Assembly (NCBI GenBank): GCA_012735335.1
Contig: JAAYHO010000506.1
Coordinates: 1-6,327, forward strand
DNA: 6,327 bases
Source: Gammaproteobacteria bacterium
Lineage (GTDB): Bacteria > Pseudomonadota > Gammaproteobacteria > Pseudomonadales > Pseudomonadaceae
Reading direction: 5' to 3'
A model generated the notes under the pieces. It did no database searches, was not told the DNA's origin, and saw nothing but the letters and a program-made list of their open reading frames with translations. The position numbers and the translations under genes were made by a program. How positions within the stretch are numbered: the first letter of the stretch is position 1; each line of letters begins with the position of its first letter. Below are positions 1-5,842 of the stretch, piece after piece.

Positions 1-603
1 ATCGTCTCGGTCGTCTCCCGTTCACGACGCAAGAAGCTCATGACCGACGTCCAAGCCGCCACCCAGCCCGGCAAGGCCATCGACGGCCTGAGCTGGCGTC
101 AGTTCGAGCAACTGGTCGGCGAAACCTTCCGCCGCCAGGGCTACCGCATCACCGAAACCGGCGGCAACGGCCCCGACGGCGGGGTGGATCTGATCCTGCG
201 CAAGGATGGCGAAAAACATCTGGTGCAATGCAAACACTGGCGCTCGCTTAAGGTGGGCGTAGCGGTTATCCGCGAGTTCTTCGGCGCCATGGCCGTGGAA
301 GGCGCTGCGGGTGGATTTGTTGTCACCTCCGGGCGATTCACCCAGGAAGCCCAGAATTTTGCATCTGGTCGCAATATCCAGTTGATCGACGGGTCCGTCC
401 TCAAACAATGGATAGTGCAGTATAAAAGCCAGCAAACCGCGCCCGTTTCAGAGTCGGCCGCAACAGCGCAACCGCAATCCCCGAGCTGCCCACGGTGCAA
501 CGCAGTTATGATCAAACGCACCGCCAAGCGTGGCCCCAATGCCGGTAATGCTTTCTGGGGCTGCTCGGACTACCCCAGATGTCGGGCCATAGTGAATATC
601 TGA
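1..603 (+). CDS. Mrr-type restriction endonuclease-fold protein with C-terminal topoisomerase-type zinc finger (5' partial)
   Basis: The frame is open from base 1 and ends at TGA 601-603. The first ATG in the window (40) has no convincing Shine-Dalgarno and is preceded in frame by a basic run (SRSRRKK), so it is probably internal and the start lies to the left. Family members I recall carry N-terminal membrane helices before this point; that is inference here. Counting from the ATG at 40, residues 18-125 match the Mrr_cat fold: WRQFEQLVGE, then DGGVD (D50), then VQCKHW (Q63, K65), the D...QxK nuclease signature, then GGFVVTSGRFT. A Pro/Gln/Ser linker follows, then a four-cysteine finger (C150, C153, C175, C181) like the C-terminal fingers of topoisomerase I. 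The likely role is DNA binding and cleavage, possibly methyl-directed or quality-control; the substrate is unknown. No methyltransferase or specificity gene is visible. Convergent with the CNNM operon, 69 bases apart. Confidence 0.85.
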   Translation: MVSVVSRSRRKKLMTDVQAATQPGKAIDGLSWRQFEQLVGETFRRQGYRITETGGNGPDGGVDLILRKDGEKHLVQCKHWRSLKVGVAVIREFFGAMAVEGAAGGFVVTSGRFTQEAQNFASGRNIQLIDGSVLKQWIVQYKSQQTAPVSESAATAQPQSPSCPRCNAVMIKRTAKRGPNAGNAFWGCSDYPRCRAIVNI

Positions 604-672
604 CAGGGACGTGCAGATGAACCAGAGAACTCAAAAGACGAACCCCAGACCGACAGCTTCTAACCGCTACGG

Positions 673-1689
673 CTACGCCTGAGACACAGCCGGCAGTACC
701 CGTTTGACGATATCAGCCAGGGTAACAACTCCACGCAAGCGATCTGCGCTCATGACCAGCGCAAGCTGTACGCTCGATTCGCGCATGCGGGCCAGGGCTT
801 CGTAGACCGGGGTTTTGGCGTCGAGTATGAAGGCTTTTCGTGCGAGTTCATGCGCAGGCCGGGTTTCCGGTTCGAGCAGGGTGTCGCGCACGTGTACCAC
901 TGATGCGCGGGCTCCCTGATCATCCAACACGAGAATGCGCAGGTGTCCGGACCGGATGGCTGCGGCGCGTACATCGGCTACTGTTGCGTCCCGCCCTACG
1001 TGAACCAGTTCTTCGCCTTCCGCCAGCAGGGCTTCGACGGGGAGGGAGCCGAGGTCGATCAGGCCGGAGATCTGTTGCTGCAGCTGTGGCTTCAGGGTGC
1101 CGACTTCGGCTGAATGCTCGACCAGTTGGCGAATGGTTTCGATATCGCGGCCACCTACGGCAGCGCTTTCCACCGGCTCGACACCCGTGGCCTTGACCAA
1201 GCGGTTGGCGACGCGGTTGAGCCAGCGTAGCAGGGGGCGCAGTGGCCAGGTGTAGGCGCGCGAGGTAATGCCGACGGCCAGCGCGGAGCGCTCCGGGTGG
1301 GCAATGGCCCAGGATTTGGGCGCCATCTCCCCAACCACCAGGTGCAGAAAGGTCACCAGGAACAGGGCCAGACCAAAGGCTGCGCCACCCGCTGCCCAGG
1401 CAGGCAAGCCCCAGGCCAGCAGGATGGGGCCGAGCCAATAGTCGAGAGCAGGCTTGGTTATTGCACCAAGGGCAAAGGTGCATAGCGTGATGCCCAGCTG
1501 AGAGCCAGCAAGCATCAGGGTCAGGTCGTTCATGCCGCGCAGTGCAGCGCGGGCGGACGGGCTGGTGGCCGCCATCTCTTCGAGGCGATGGCGGCGTGCG
1601 CCGAGCAGGGCGAACTCGATGATGACGAACAGGGCGCTCAGGGCGATGAGCGCGACGGTCGCCAGGGTAACGATCAGTGGATCGGTCAT
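673..1689 (-). CDS. Short CNNM/CorC-family membrane protein with CBS pair
   Basis: A 338-residue integral membrane protein of the CNNM (DUF21) family, whose members are linked to Mg2+/Co2+ or polyamine efflux; the substrate here cannot be told. Residues 5-30 form the first helix, ending in the family-typical IIEFALLGARRHRL. Further hydrophobic segments lie at about 57-80 and 88-118, followed by the hallmark VVGEMAPKSWAIAHPE (G120, E121, P124, K125). Two CBS-like repeats follow at about 215-270 and 285-333. Both look degenerate: the first lacks the usual MxPR opening, and the second lacks DEYGG and ends at GVVTLADIVKRVLP. There is no CorC_HlyC domain, which explains the short length. It is the second gene of the operon: its ATG overlaps the TGA of the long paralogue (ATGA, 1689-1686), and GGAGGA sits 6 bases upstream. 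It probably partners the long protein, possibly as a heterodimer (inference). Confidence 0.9.
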   Translation of the reverse strand: MTDPLIVTLATVALIALSALFVIIEFALLGARRHRLEEMAATSPSARAALRGMNDLTLMLAGSQLGITLCTFALGAITKPALDYWLGPILLAWGLPAWAAGGAAFGLALFLVTFLHLVVGEMAPKSWAIAHPERSALAVGITSRAYTWPLRPLLRWLNRVANRLVKATGVEPVESAAVGGRDIETIRQLVEHSAEVGTLKPQLQQQISGLIDLGSLPVEALLAEGEELVHVGRDATVADVRAAAIRSGHLRILVLDDQGARASVVHVRDTLLEPETRPAHELARKAFILDAKTPVYEALARMRESSVQLALVMSADRLRGVVTLADIVKRVLPAVSQA

Positions 1690-3062
1690 TGCTCGTCCTC
1701 CGCCATGGGCAGACTGATCAGACGCACCTGCACTTCAGTCGGAATATGCCGCTCAATGCGCAATACATCGACCAACAGTCGGTAGCGCATGGGCTCGTCG
1801 GCAACCAGTTCAGCCGGGTCGATAGGCAGGTCGACGGAGATGGTGTCGCCTTCATCGGGCAGCGCGCCAAGCTCGGCGATCAGTAAGCCGGCCATGGTCT
1901 CGACATCGCCGTGCGGCAGGTCGTGGCCGATGATGCGTCGAACCTCATCAAGGTGTACCTCGCCTTCCATTGTCCAGGTGTCGCCGCCCACGGGCACAAT
2001 GGTGTCGCCGACTTCGGTATCGTGCTCATCGGTAATCTCACCAACGATCTCCATGGCGAGGTCTTCTATCGTCAGTACCCCGGCGAAGCCGCCGTACTCG
2101 TCGATGACGCAGGCCAACTGGTTGGTTGTCTGCACCAACTGGTCGAGGGCGTCGGGCAGCAGCATGAGCGTTGGCAGTACCTTGGCTGGTCGCATCAAGG
2201 ATGCGACCGTCTCGTTACCCTCTCCTGAAGCGAGGTGTGCGAGCACGTCGGCAAGATCGACAACGCCTACCGGGGCATCATCGTCATCGATCACGGGGTA
2301 ACGGGTGTGGGCGTGGGCCATCAGCTCCTTCAGTTCGTGAAGCGTGGTGTCCGGCCCGACCCAGTCAACCTGTGAGCGCGGCACCATTGCGTGCTCGACG
2401 TTGCGTTTGGGGAAGTCGAGAATGCGGTCCAGCATCAACGACAGCTCATGAGGCAGGTCGCCGCTGTCCCGCGAGTCCGCGATGATGTGCGGCAGATCGG
2501 TAGCCGAGGCGCTCACGTCCAGGTCATGAATCGGCTCGATGCGTAACGCCTTGAGCAGCAGGTTGGCAGACTTGTCGAAAAAGCTGATCAGCCAGCCAAA
2601 GACTGACATGTAAATAAGCGTTGAACGCGCCAGTGCGCGTGACAGGGGCTCAGGGTCGGCGATGGCGAGGTTCTTCGGATAGAGCTCGCCCACGATCATC
2701 TGAATCAGGGTGGCGGCGACCAGTACCAGCCCCGTCCCGACCGCGACCACAGCTTCAGTCGGCAGTCCGGTGCCGCCGAGCAGGGTGCCCAGAGATTTGC
2801 CCACCAGGGGTTCGGCGATATAACCGACGACCAGCCCTGTGACGGTGATACCAAGCTGGGCACCGGACAGCATGAAACTGGTGCGTTTGGTGACGGCCAA
2901 GGCCCGCTTTGCCGACGCGTCACCGCCAGCGGCCAGCGCTGCCAGCCTGGTGCGGTCGACTGCCATATAGGCAAATTCCTGCGCAACAAAATAGCCGTTC
3001 ACGGCGATGATCGCCAGGATGACCAGAATGCCAAGTAGCAACGTAAGGAGGGGCTCGATCAT
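1686..3062 (-). CDS. Long CNNM/CorC-family ion or polyamine transporter-like protein (DUF21-CBS-CBS-CorC_HlyC)
   Basis: A full-length 458-residue inner-membrane protein of the HlyC/CorC (CNNM) family. Residues 5-35 are the first helix, ending in the conserved FVAQEFAYMAVDRTRL. Hydrophobic segments follow at about 63-82, 103-125 and 145-165, with the hallmark IVGELYPKNLAIADPE (G125, E126, P129, K130). The cytoplasmic half has a first CBS repeat (about 220-278, starting AMVPRSQVDWV) and a second (about 285-342) ending in the diagnostic DEYGGFAGVLTIEDL and EIVGEITDEHD. A C-terminal CorC_HlyC domain spans about 355-455. Relatives include E. coli YtfL/PaeA (polyamine export) and bacterial CorC/MpfA (Mg2+ efflux); I cannot choose a substrate. 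The older label 'hemolysin' is misleading. It is the first gene of a two-gene operon, overlapping its short paralogue by 4 bases. The start is preceded by a strong hairpin that includes the only GGAG candidate. Confidence 0.93.
   Translation of the reverse strand: MIEPLLTLLLGILVILAIIAVNGYFVAQEFAYMAVDRTRLAALAAGGDASAKRALAVTKRTSFMLSGAQLGITVTGLVVGYIAEPLVGKSLGTLLGGTGLPTEAVVAVGTGLVLVAATLIQMIVGELYPKNLAIADPEPLSRALARSTLIYMSVFGWLISFFDKSANLLLKALRIEPIHDLDVSASATDLPHIIADSRDSGDLPHELSLMLDRILDFPKRNVEHAMVPRSQVDWVGPDTTLHELKELMAHAHTRYPVIDDDDAPVGVVDLADVLAHLASGEGNETVASLMRPAKVLPTLMLLPDALDQLVQTTNQLACVIDEYGGFAGVLTIEDLAMEIVGEITDEHDTEVGDTIVPVGGDTWTMEGEVHLDEVRRIIGHDLPHGDVETMAGLLIAELGALPDEGDTISVDLPIDPAELVADEPMRYRLLVDVLRIERHIPTEVQVRLISLPMAEDEQ
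1696..1701 (-). promoter_or_regulatory. Shine-Dalgarno of the short CNNM gene, inside the 3' end of the long one
   Basis: On the minus strand GGAGGA lies 6 bases before the ATG at 1689-1687, within the last codons of the upstream gene, whose stop overlaps that ATG as ATGA. This fixes the start of the short gene and suggests translational coupling of the two paralogues. Confidence 0.75.
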
Positions 3063-3066
3063 GTCC

Positions 3067-3104
3067 GTGCAACGCTCCGTTCAAGAGTTGAACAAGGGTT
3101 GCAC
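3067..3104 (-). promoter_or_regulatory. Nested inverted repeat (leader hairpin or operator) just upstream of the long CNNM gene
   Basis: Two perfect inverted repeats are nested almost concentrically. The outer arms are GTGCAAC (3067-3073) and GTTGCAC (3098-3104). The inner arms are GTTCAA (3079-3084) and TTGAAC (3088-3093), around a 3-base GAG centre. Read as RNA on the minus strand, this is a 7-bp stem, a small internal loop, a 6-bp stem and a CUC loop. It ends 4 bases before the AUG, and the only GGAG-like ribosome-binding candidate (3078-3075) lies in the internal loop. No U-run follows, so it does not look like a terminator. It could be a translational control hairpin or a DNA operator. 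The repeats are seen directly; their function is inferred. Confidence 0.6.
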
Positions 3105-3153
3105 TTCAGAGGGCTGGGGTCCACGAGGGGTTCCATGCAGATTAGGTTCAAAT

Positions 3154-3183
3154 AGCATACGAGCGAATGCGGAGCGCCGTCCA
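3154..3183 (-). promoter_or_regulatory. Weak sigma70-like promoter candidate for the CNNM operon
   Basis: On the minus strand, TGGACG (3183-3178) and TATGCT (3159-3154) are separated by 18 bases. Each matches four of six consensus positions. It would place the transcript start upstream of the 3067-3104 inverted repeat, so the repeat would be in the leader. Chance matches of this quality are common. Confidence 0.25.
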
Positions 3184-3214
3184 GTTGGGCAATCTTATCC
3201 GTTTGTAACTGCCG

Positions 3215-3607
3215 CTATTTAACGACCTCGATCCGCACATTCAGCAAACCATCTCGGGTACTGCCGATGCTGGAAAAGGCCGAGCGGGATAGGTCGATGA
3301 TTCGCCCGCGAACAAAGGGGCCACGGTCGTTGATGCGCACCACCACGCTTTTACCATTGCGCACGTTGGTTACCTTGACCTGTGAGCCGAAGGGGAGGGT
3401 GCGGTGCGCGGCGGTTTTTTTGCCAGCTTTGTAGATTTCACCGTTTGCGGTTTTTCGGCCCTGGAATTTATCTGCGTAGTACGACGCTTTGCCTGTTTCC
3501 TTGTGCCCCACCCACTTGCCGCCGGAGCCGGTCTGGGGGGCGATGCTGCACCCGGATATGGCGGCCAGGAGCAGCAGGGCGAGAACTGTTTTTACGGTTA
3601 TGTGCAT
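3215..3607 (-). CDS. RlpA-like double-psi beta-barrel lipoprotein (short, no SPOR domain)
   Basis: A 130-residue secreted lipoprotein. MHITVK and a Leu/Ala-rich core form a type II signal peptide ending in the lipobox ISGC with C20; Ser at +2 suggests outer-membrane sorting. Residues 38-128 are an RlpA-type double-psi beta-barrel: [19 protein letters not shown], then [16 protein letters not shown], then [11 protein letters not shown] and [12 protein letters not shown]57, H68 and D94 fall where RlpA lytic transglycosylases have their conserved acidic and histidine residues. RlpA of Pseudomonas aeruginosa cleaves glycan strands stripped of stem peptides at the septum, but it is much longer and carries a C-terminal SPOR domain. 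This protein has none, so septal targeting is doubtful. The ATG has a good GGAAAGG (3620-3614) 6 bases upstream. It is divergent from mesX. The gap of 152 bases to the CNNM gene suggests a separate unit, though read-through is possible. Confidence 0.9.
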   Translation of the reverse strand: MHITVKTVLALLLLAAISGCSIAPQTGSGGKWVGHKETGKASYYADKFQGRKTANGEIYKAGKKTAAHRTLPFGSQVKVTNVRNGKSVVVRINDRGPFVRGRIIDLSRSAFSSIGSTRDGLLNVRIEVVK

Positions 3608-3667
3608 TGATTACCTTTCCGATTTATCTGATTTCGACAGCGCGCTCGTCATCGGGTCGTGAGCGGA

Positions 3668-3695
3668 ATTAATGATTTGTCTGAAATAAGTTCAA
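3668..3695 (-). promoter_or_regulatory. Candidate rlpA-like gene promoter overlapping the MetR-like box
   Basis: On the minus strand, TTGAAC (3695-3690) and ATTAAT (3673-3668) are 16 bases apart, each matching four of six consensus positions. The -35 hexamer overlaps one half of the TGAA-N5-TTCA palindrome. If real, a regulator bound there could also affect this gene. Sequence support is modest. Confidence 0.35.
3682..3694. promoter_or_regulatory. MetR-like operator, TGAAATAAGTTCA
   Basis: A perfect TGAA-N5-TTCA palindrome, which is the consensus binding site of MetR, the LysR-type activator of methionine biosynthesis that uses homocysteine as co-effector. It sits 102 bases before the mesX start and directly upstream of a weak -35/-10 pair for mesX, as expected for an activator site. 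Only one copy is seen in the divergent region, although LysR-type regulators often use two. The match and the methionine context are direct; actual MetR binding is inferred. Confidence 0.6.
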
Positions 3696-3696
3696 T

Positions 3697-3724
3697 ATTA
3701 CTCAAGTTGTGCTTGGCCTAAGAT
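3697..3724 (+). promoter_or_regulatory. Candidate activator-dependent promoter of the mesX operon
   Basis: TAAGAT (3719-3724) is a four-of-six -10 match. Sixteen bases upstream is ATTACT (3697-3702), a poor -35 with three of six matches, starting 3 bases after the MetR-like palindrome. A weak -35 next to an activator box fits positive control. The predicted transcript start near 3731 leaves a leader of about 65 bases. Confidence 0.35.
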
Positions 3725-3752
3725 ACGTCCCCATTCCACGTAATGTAAATAA

Positions 3753-3774
3753 CTGGAAAGGCGGGCTTTTCCAG
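3753..3774 (+). promoter_or_regulatory. Hairpin in the mesX leader
   Basis: CTGGAAA (3753-3759) pairs perfectly with TTTCCAG (3768-3774). A G-U and a G-C pair extend the stem to 9 pairs around a CGGG loop. It is followed by AAAATC, not a T-run, so it is not a plus-strand intrinsic terminator. It lies 21 bases before the mesX ATG and would be in the transcript leader. No known riboswitch class was recognised. Confidence 0.35.
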
Positions 3775-3795
3775 AAAATCAGGTGTCGGGTAAAA

Positions 3796-4779
3796 ATGAG
3801 CAAGGATTTCACTTTCAGCATCAAGAGTATTCGCTTCGACGAGGATTATCGCCCGTCGGACAACACGCGCATCACCACCAACTTTGCCAATCTGGCCCGG
3901 GGCGAGAGCCGCGAGCAGAATCTGCGCAGCACATTGCGAATGATTGATAACCGCTTCAACGCCATGGCGCATTGGGATAACCCCAACGGCGACCGCTATG
4001 CCCTTGAGCTGGATATCATCTCCGTCGAAATGGATGTTGAAGCGGGCAGCCTTGGCAAAGGCATTCCGCTGATCGAGATACTGAAAACCAATATTGTTGA
4101 CCGGCAAACCAGCGAGCGCATCGAGGGGGTGGTTGGCAACAACTTTTCCTCCTATGTGCGCGATTATGATTTCAGTGTGCTGCTGCGTGAGCACAACGAG
4201 GGCAAGCCTGACTTCAGCAAGCCGGACAATTTCGGCGATCTGCATGGCAAGCTGTTCAAGTGCTTCGTTAATTCAGCAGCTTATCGGGAGTGTTTCAGTA
4301 AGCCACCGGTGATCTGCCTGAGTGTGGCGAGCGGCCGAAGCTATGTGCGCACTGAAAATCAGCATCCGGTACTGGGCGTTGAGTATCGGCAGGATGCCTA
4401 TTCTCTGACGGATGAGTATTTCGCCAAGATGGGTTTGAAGGTGCGCTACTTCATGCCTCGGGGCAGTGTTGCGCCCTTGGCCTTCTATTTCTCCGGTGAC
4501 CTGCTGGCGGACTACACCAACCTTGAGCTGATCAGCACCGTAAGCACCATGGATGCCTTCCAGAAGATCTACCGGCCAGAGATTTACAACGCCAACTCCA
4601 CAGCAGGAAAGGTCTATCAGCCCAGCCTGGATAACGACGATTACTCGCTGACGCGCATCGTGTATGACCGCGAAGAGCGGAGCCGTCTGGCTATCGAGCA
4701 GGGCAAGTTTGTTGAAGAGGTGTTTATCAAACCCTACCAGTCTGTGCTTCAGCAGTGGGCTGCTGCTTACGCAGCTTGA
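3796..4779 (+). CDS. mesX: MesX, DUF1852 partner of methionine synthase MesD
   Basis: A 327-residue, apparently soluble protein with no signal peptide or membrane helix. I recognise it as DUF1852 from its overall sequence, its length and its place directly before a core methionine synthase. That family was named MesX because it is needed, with oxygen, for MesD activity in vivo; its chemistry is not established. Notable segments are FTFSIKSIRFDEDYRPSDNT near the start, NRFNAMAHWDNPNGDRY (about 52-68), ENQHPVLGVEYRQD (about 187-200), and VRYFMPRGSVAPLAFYFSGD and DYTNLELISTVSTMDAFQ in the last third. I see no standard cofactor motif. The ATG at 3796 is chosen over a GTG at 3709: the GTG would make the predicted promoter and leader hairpin coding, and its extra 29 residues do not look like family sequence. 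AGGTG lies 10 bases before the ATG. It is the first gene of the operon, 34 bases before mesD. Confidence 0.85.
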   Translation: MSKDFTFSIKSIRFDEDYRPSDNTRITTNFANLARGESREQNLRSTLRMIDNRFNAMAHWDNPNGDRYALELDIISVEMDVEAGSLGKGIPLIEILKTNIVDRQTSERIEGVVGNNFSSYVRDYDFSVLLREHNEGKPDFSKPDNFGDLHGKLFKCFVNSAAYRECFSKPPVICLSVASGRSYVRTENQHPVLGVEYRQDAYSLTDEYFAKMGLKVRYFMPRGSVAPLAFYFSGDLLADYTNLELISTVSTMDAFQKIYRPEIYNANSTAGKVYQPSLDNDDYSLTRIVYDREERSRLAIEQGKFVEEVFIKPYQSVLQQWAAAYAA

Positions 4780-4813
4780 ATAAACGAATATAAAGAATAT
4801 AAGGCCTTGTACC

Positions 4814-5842
4814 ATGCAAAAGTTATTACCCACTTCAACCGCCGGCAGCCTGCCGAAACCTTCCTGGCTGGCGCAGCCGGAGACCCTCTGGTCACCCTGG
4901 AAGCTGGATGGGCAGGAGCTGATCGAGGGCAAGCAGGATGCGCTGCGCCTGGCACTGCACGAACAGCAACTGGCCGGCATCGATATCGTCAGTGACGGGG
5001 AGCAGACCCGTCAGCACTTCGTGACGACCTTTATCGAGCACCTCAGTGGTGTCGATTTCGAGAAACGTGAAACCGTCCGAATTCGTGATCGTTATGATGC
5101 CAGCGTGCCAACTGTGGTGGGTGCTGTGTCGCGGCAGCAGCCGGTGTTTGTCGAGGATGCCCGGTTCCTGCGTCAGCAGACCAGTCAGCCGATCAAATGG
5201 GCGCTGCCTGGCCCGATGACGATGATTGATACGCTGTATGACAACCACTATAAAAGCCGGGAAAAGCTGGCGTGGGAGTTTGCCAGGATCCTCAATCAGG
5301 AGGCGCTGGAGCTGGAGGCGGCCGGTGTCGATATCATCCAGTTTGATGAGCCGGCGTTTAACGTGTTCTTTGATGAGGTGAACGACTGGGGCGTCGCCAC
5401 GCTGGAGCGGGCACTGCAAGGGCTCAAGTGTGAAACGGCGGTACACATCTGCTATGGCTACGGCATCAAGGCCAATACCGACTGGAAGAAGACCCTGGGC
5501 TCGGAGTGGCGGCAGTATGAGGAAGCTTTTCCCAAGCTGCAGCAATCCAGCATCGACATCATCTCGCTGGAGTGCCACAACTCCCACGTACCCATGGATC
5601 TTATCGAGCTGATTCGCGGCAAGAAGGTGATGGTAGGGGCTATTGATGTGGCGTCCAATACCGTTGAAACGCCAGAAGAAGTAGCCGATACCCTGCGCAG
5701 GGCGCTACAGTTTGTCGATGCCGACAAGCTCTACCCGGCGACCAACTGTGGCATGGCGCCTTTGTCTCGTGGGGTGGCCAGGGGCAAGATGAATGCCTTG
5801 AGTGCGGGGGCAGAGATCGTTCGTAGAGAGCTGTTGGCCTGA
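4814..5842 (+). CDS. mesD: MesD, core (folate-independent type) methionine synthase
   Basis: A 342-residue homologue of the C-terminal catalytic half of cobalamin-independent methionine synthase MetE (about 750 residues); it lacks the N-terminal half. The reaction is methylation of homocysteine to methionine on a catalytic zinc. The zinc ligands are visible: H211 and C213 in VHICYGYG, E253 in SLECHNSH and C312 in ATNCGM. The homocysteine-binding region shows DGEQTR (61-66) and QFDEPAF (D178, E179), with LPGPMTM at 131-137. The DUF1852 neighbour upstream places it in the MesD family, for which MesX and oxygen are reported to be needed and the methyl donor is unresolved. MetE or a methylcobalamin:homocysteine enzyme fits less well, given the length and context. 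TAAGG lies 9 bases before the ATG. The stop codon overlaps the next start (TGATG). Expression is probably MetR-controlled through the operator upstream of mesX. Confidence 0.9.
   Translation: MQKLLPTSTAGSLPKPSWLAQPETLWSPWKLDGQELIEGKQDALRLALHEQQLAGIDIVSDGEQTRQHFVTTFIEHLSGVDFEKRETVRIRDRYDASVPTVVGAVSRQQPVFVEDARFLRQQTSQPIKWALPGPMTMIDTLYDNHYKSREKLAWEFARILNQEALELEAAGVDIIQFDEPAFNVFFDEVNDWGVATLERALQGLKCETAVHICYGYGIKANTDWKKTLGSEWRQYEEAFPKLQQSSIDIISLECHNSHVPMDLIELIRGKKVMVGAIDVASNTVETPEEVADTLRRALQFVDADKLYPATNCGMAPLSRGVARGKMNALSAGAEIVRRELLA

Noticed and set aside
604..672. Possible bidirectional terminator between convergent genes.
   Set aside because: No GC-rich inverted repeat followed by a T-run was found on either strand in these 69 bases.
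617..682. A 21-codon plus-strand reading frame starting ATG AAC CAG between the two convergent genes.
   Set aside because: Very short, of skewed composition, overlaps the 3' end of the short CNNM gene, and shows no recognisable motif.
1789..2301. Long plus-strand open frame opposite the long CNNM gene.
   Set aside because: Low-complexity Ser/Thr/Pro-rich translation typical of an antisense shadow of a GC-rich gene; the minus-strand product has clear family motifs.
3415..3421. Seven-T run (A7 on the coding strand) in the rlpA-like gene, considered as a frameshift or slippage site.
   Set aside because: The conserved domain continues intact in the same frame on both sides, encoding AGKKTAAHR, so no frameshift is needed.
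3753..3774. The mesX leader hairpin read as a minus-strand terminator, since T-rich sequence follows it on that strand.
   Set aside because: No minus-strand gene lies upstream that would need terminating there; the DNA to the right is the plus-strand mesX operon.
3709..3795. GTG-initiated N-terminal extension of mesX (29 extra residues).
   Set aside because: It overlaps the predicted -10 and the leader hairpin, has no clear Shine-Dalgarno, and adds residues unlike the conserved start of the protein. The ATG at 3796 gives a normal family length.
4786..4802. Direct repeat GAATATAA twice with a 9-base period between mesX and mesD.
   Set aside because: Short AT-rich spacer sequence; two copies are not enough to support an operator or repeat element.
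4892..5587. A 231-codon minus-strand open frame opposite mesD.
   Set aside because: Shadow frame: mesD on the plus strand has complete catalytic motifs and a sensible operon context, and the antisense product has no recognisable domain.
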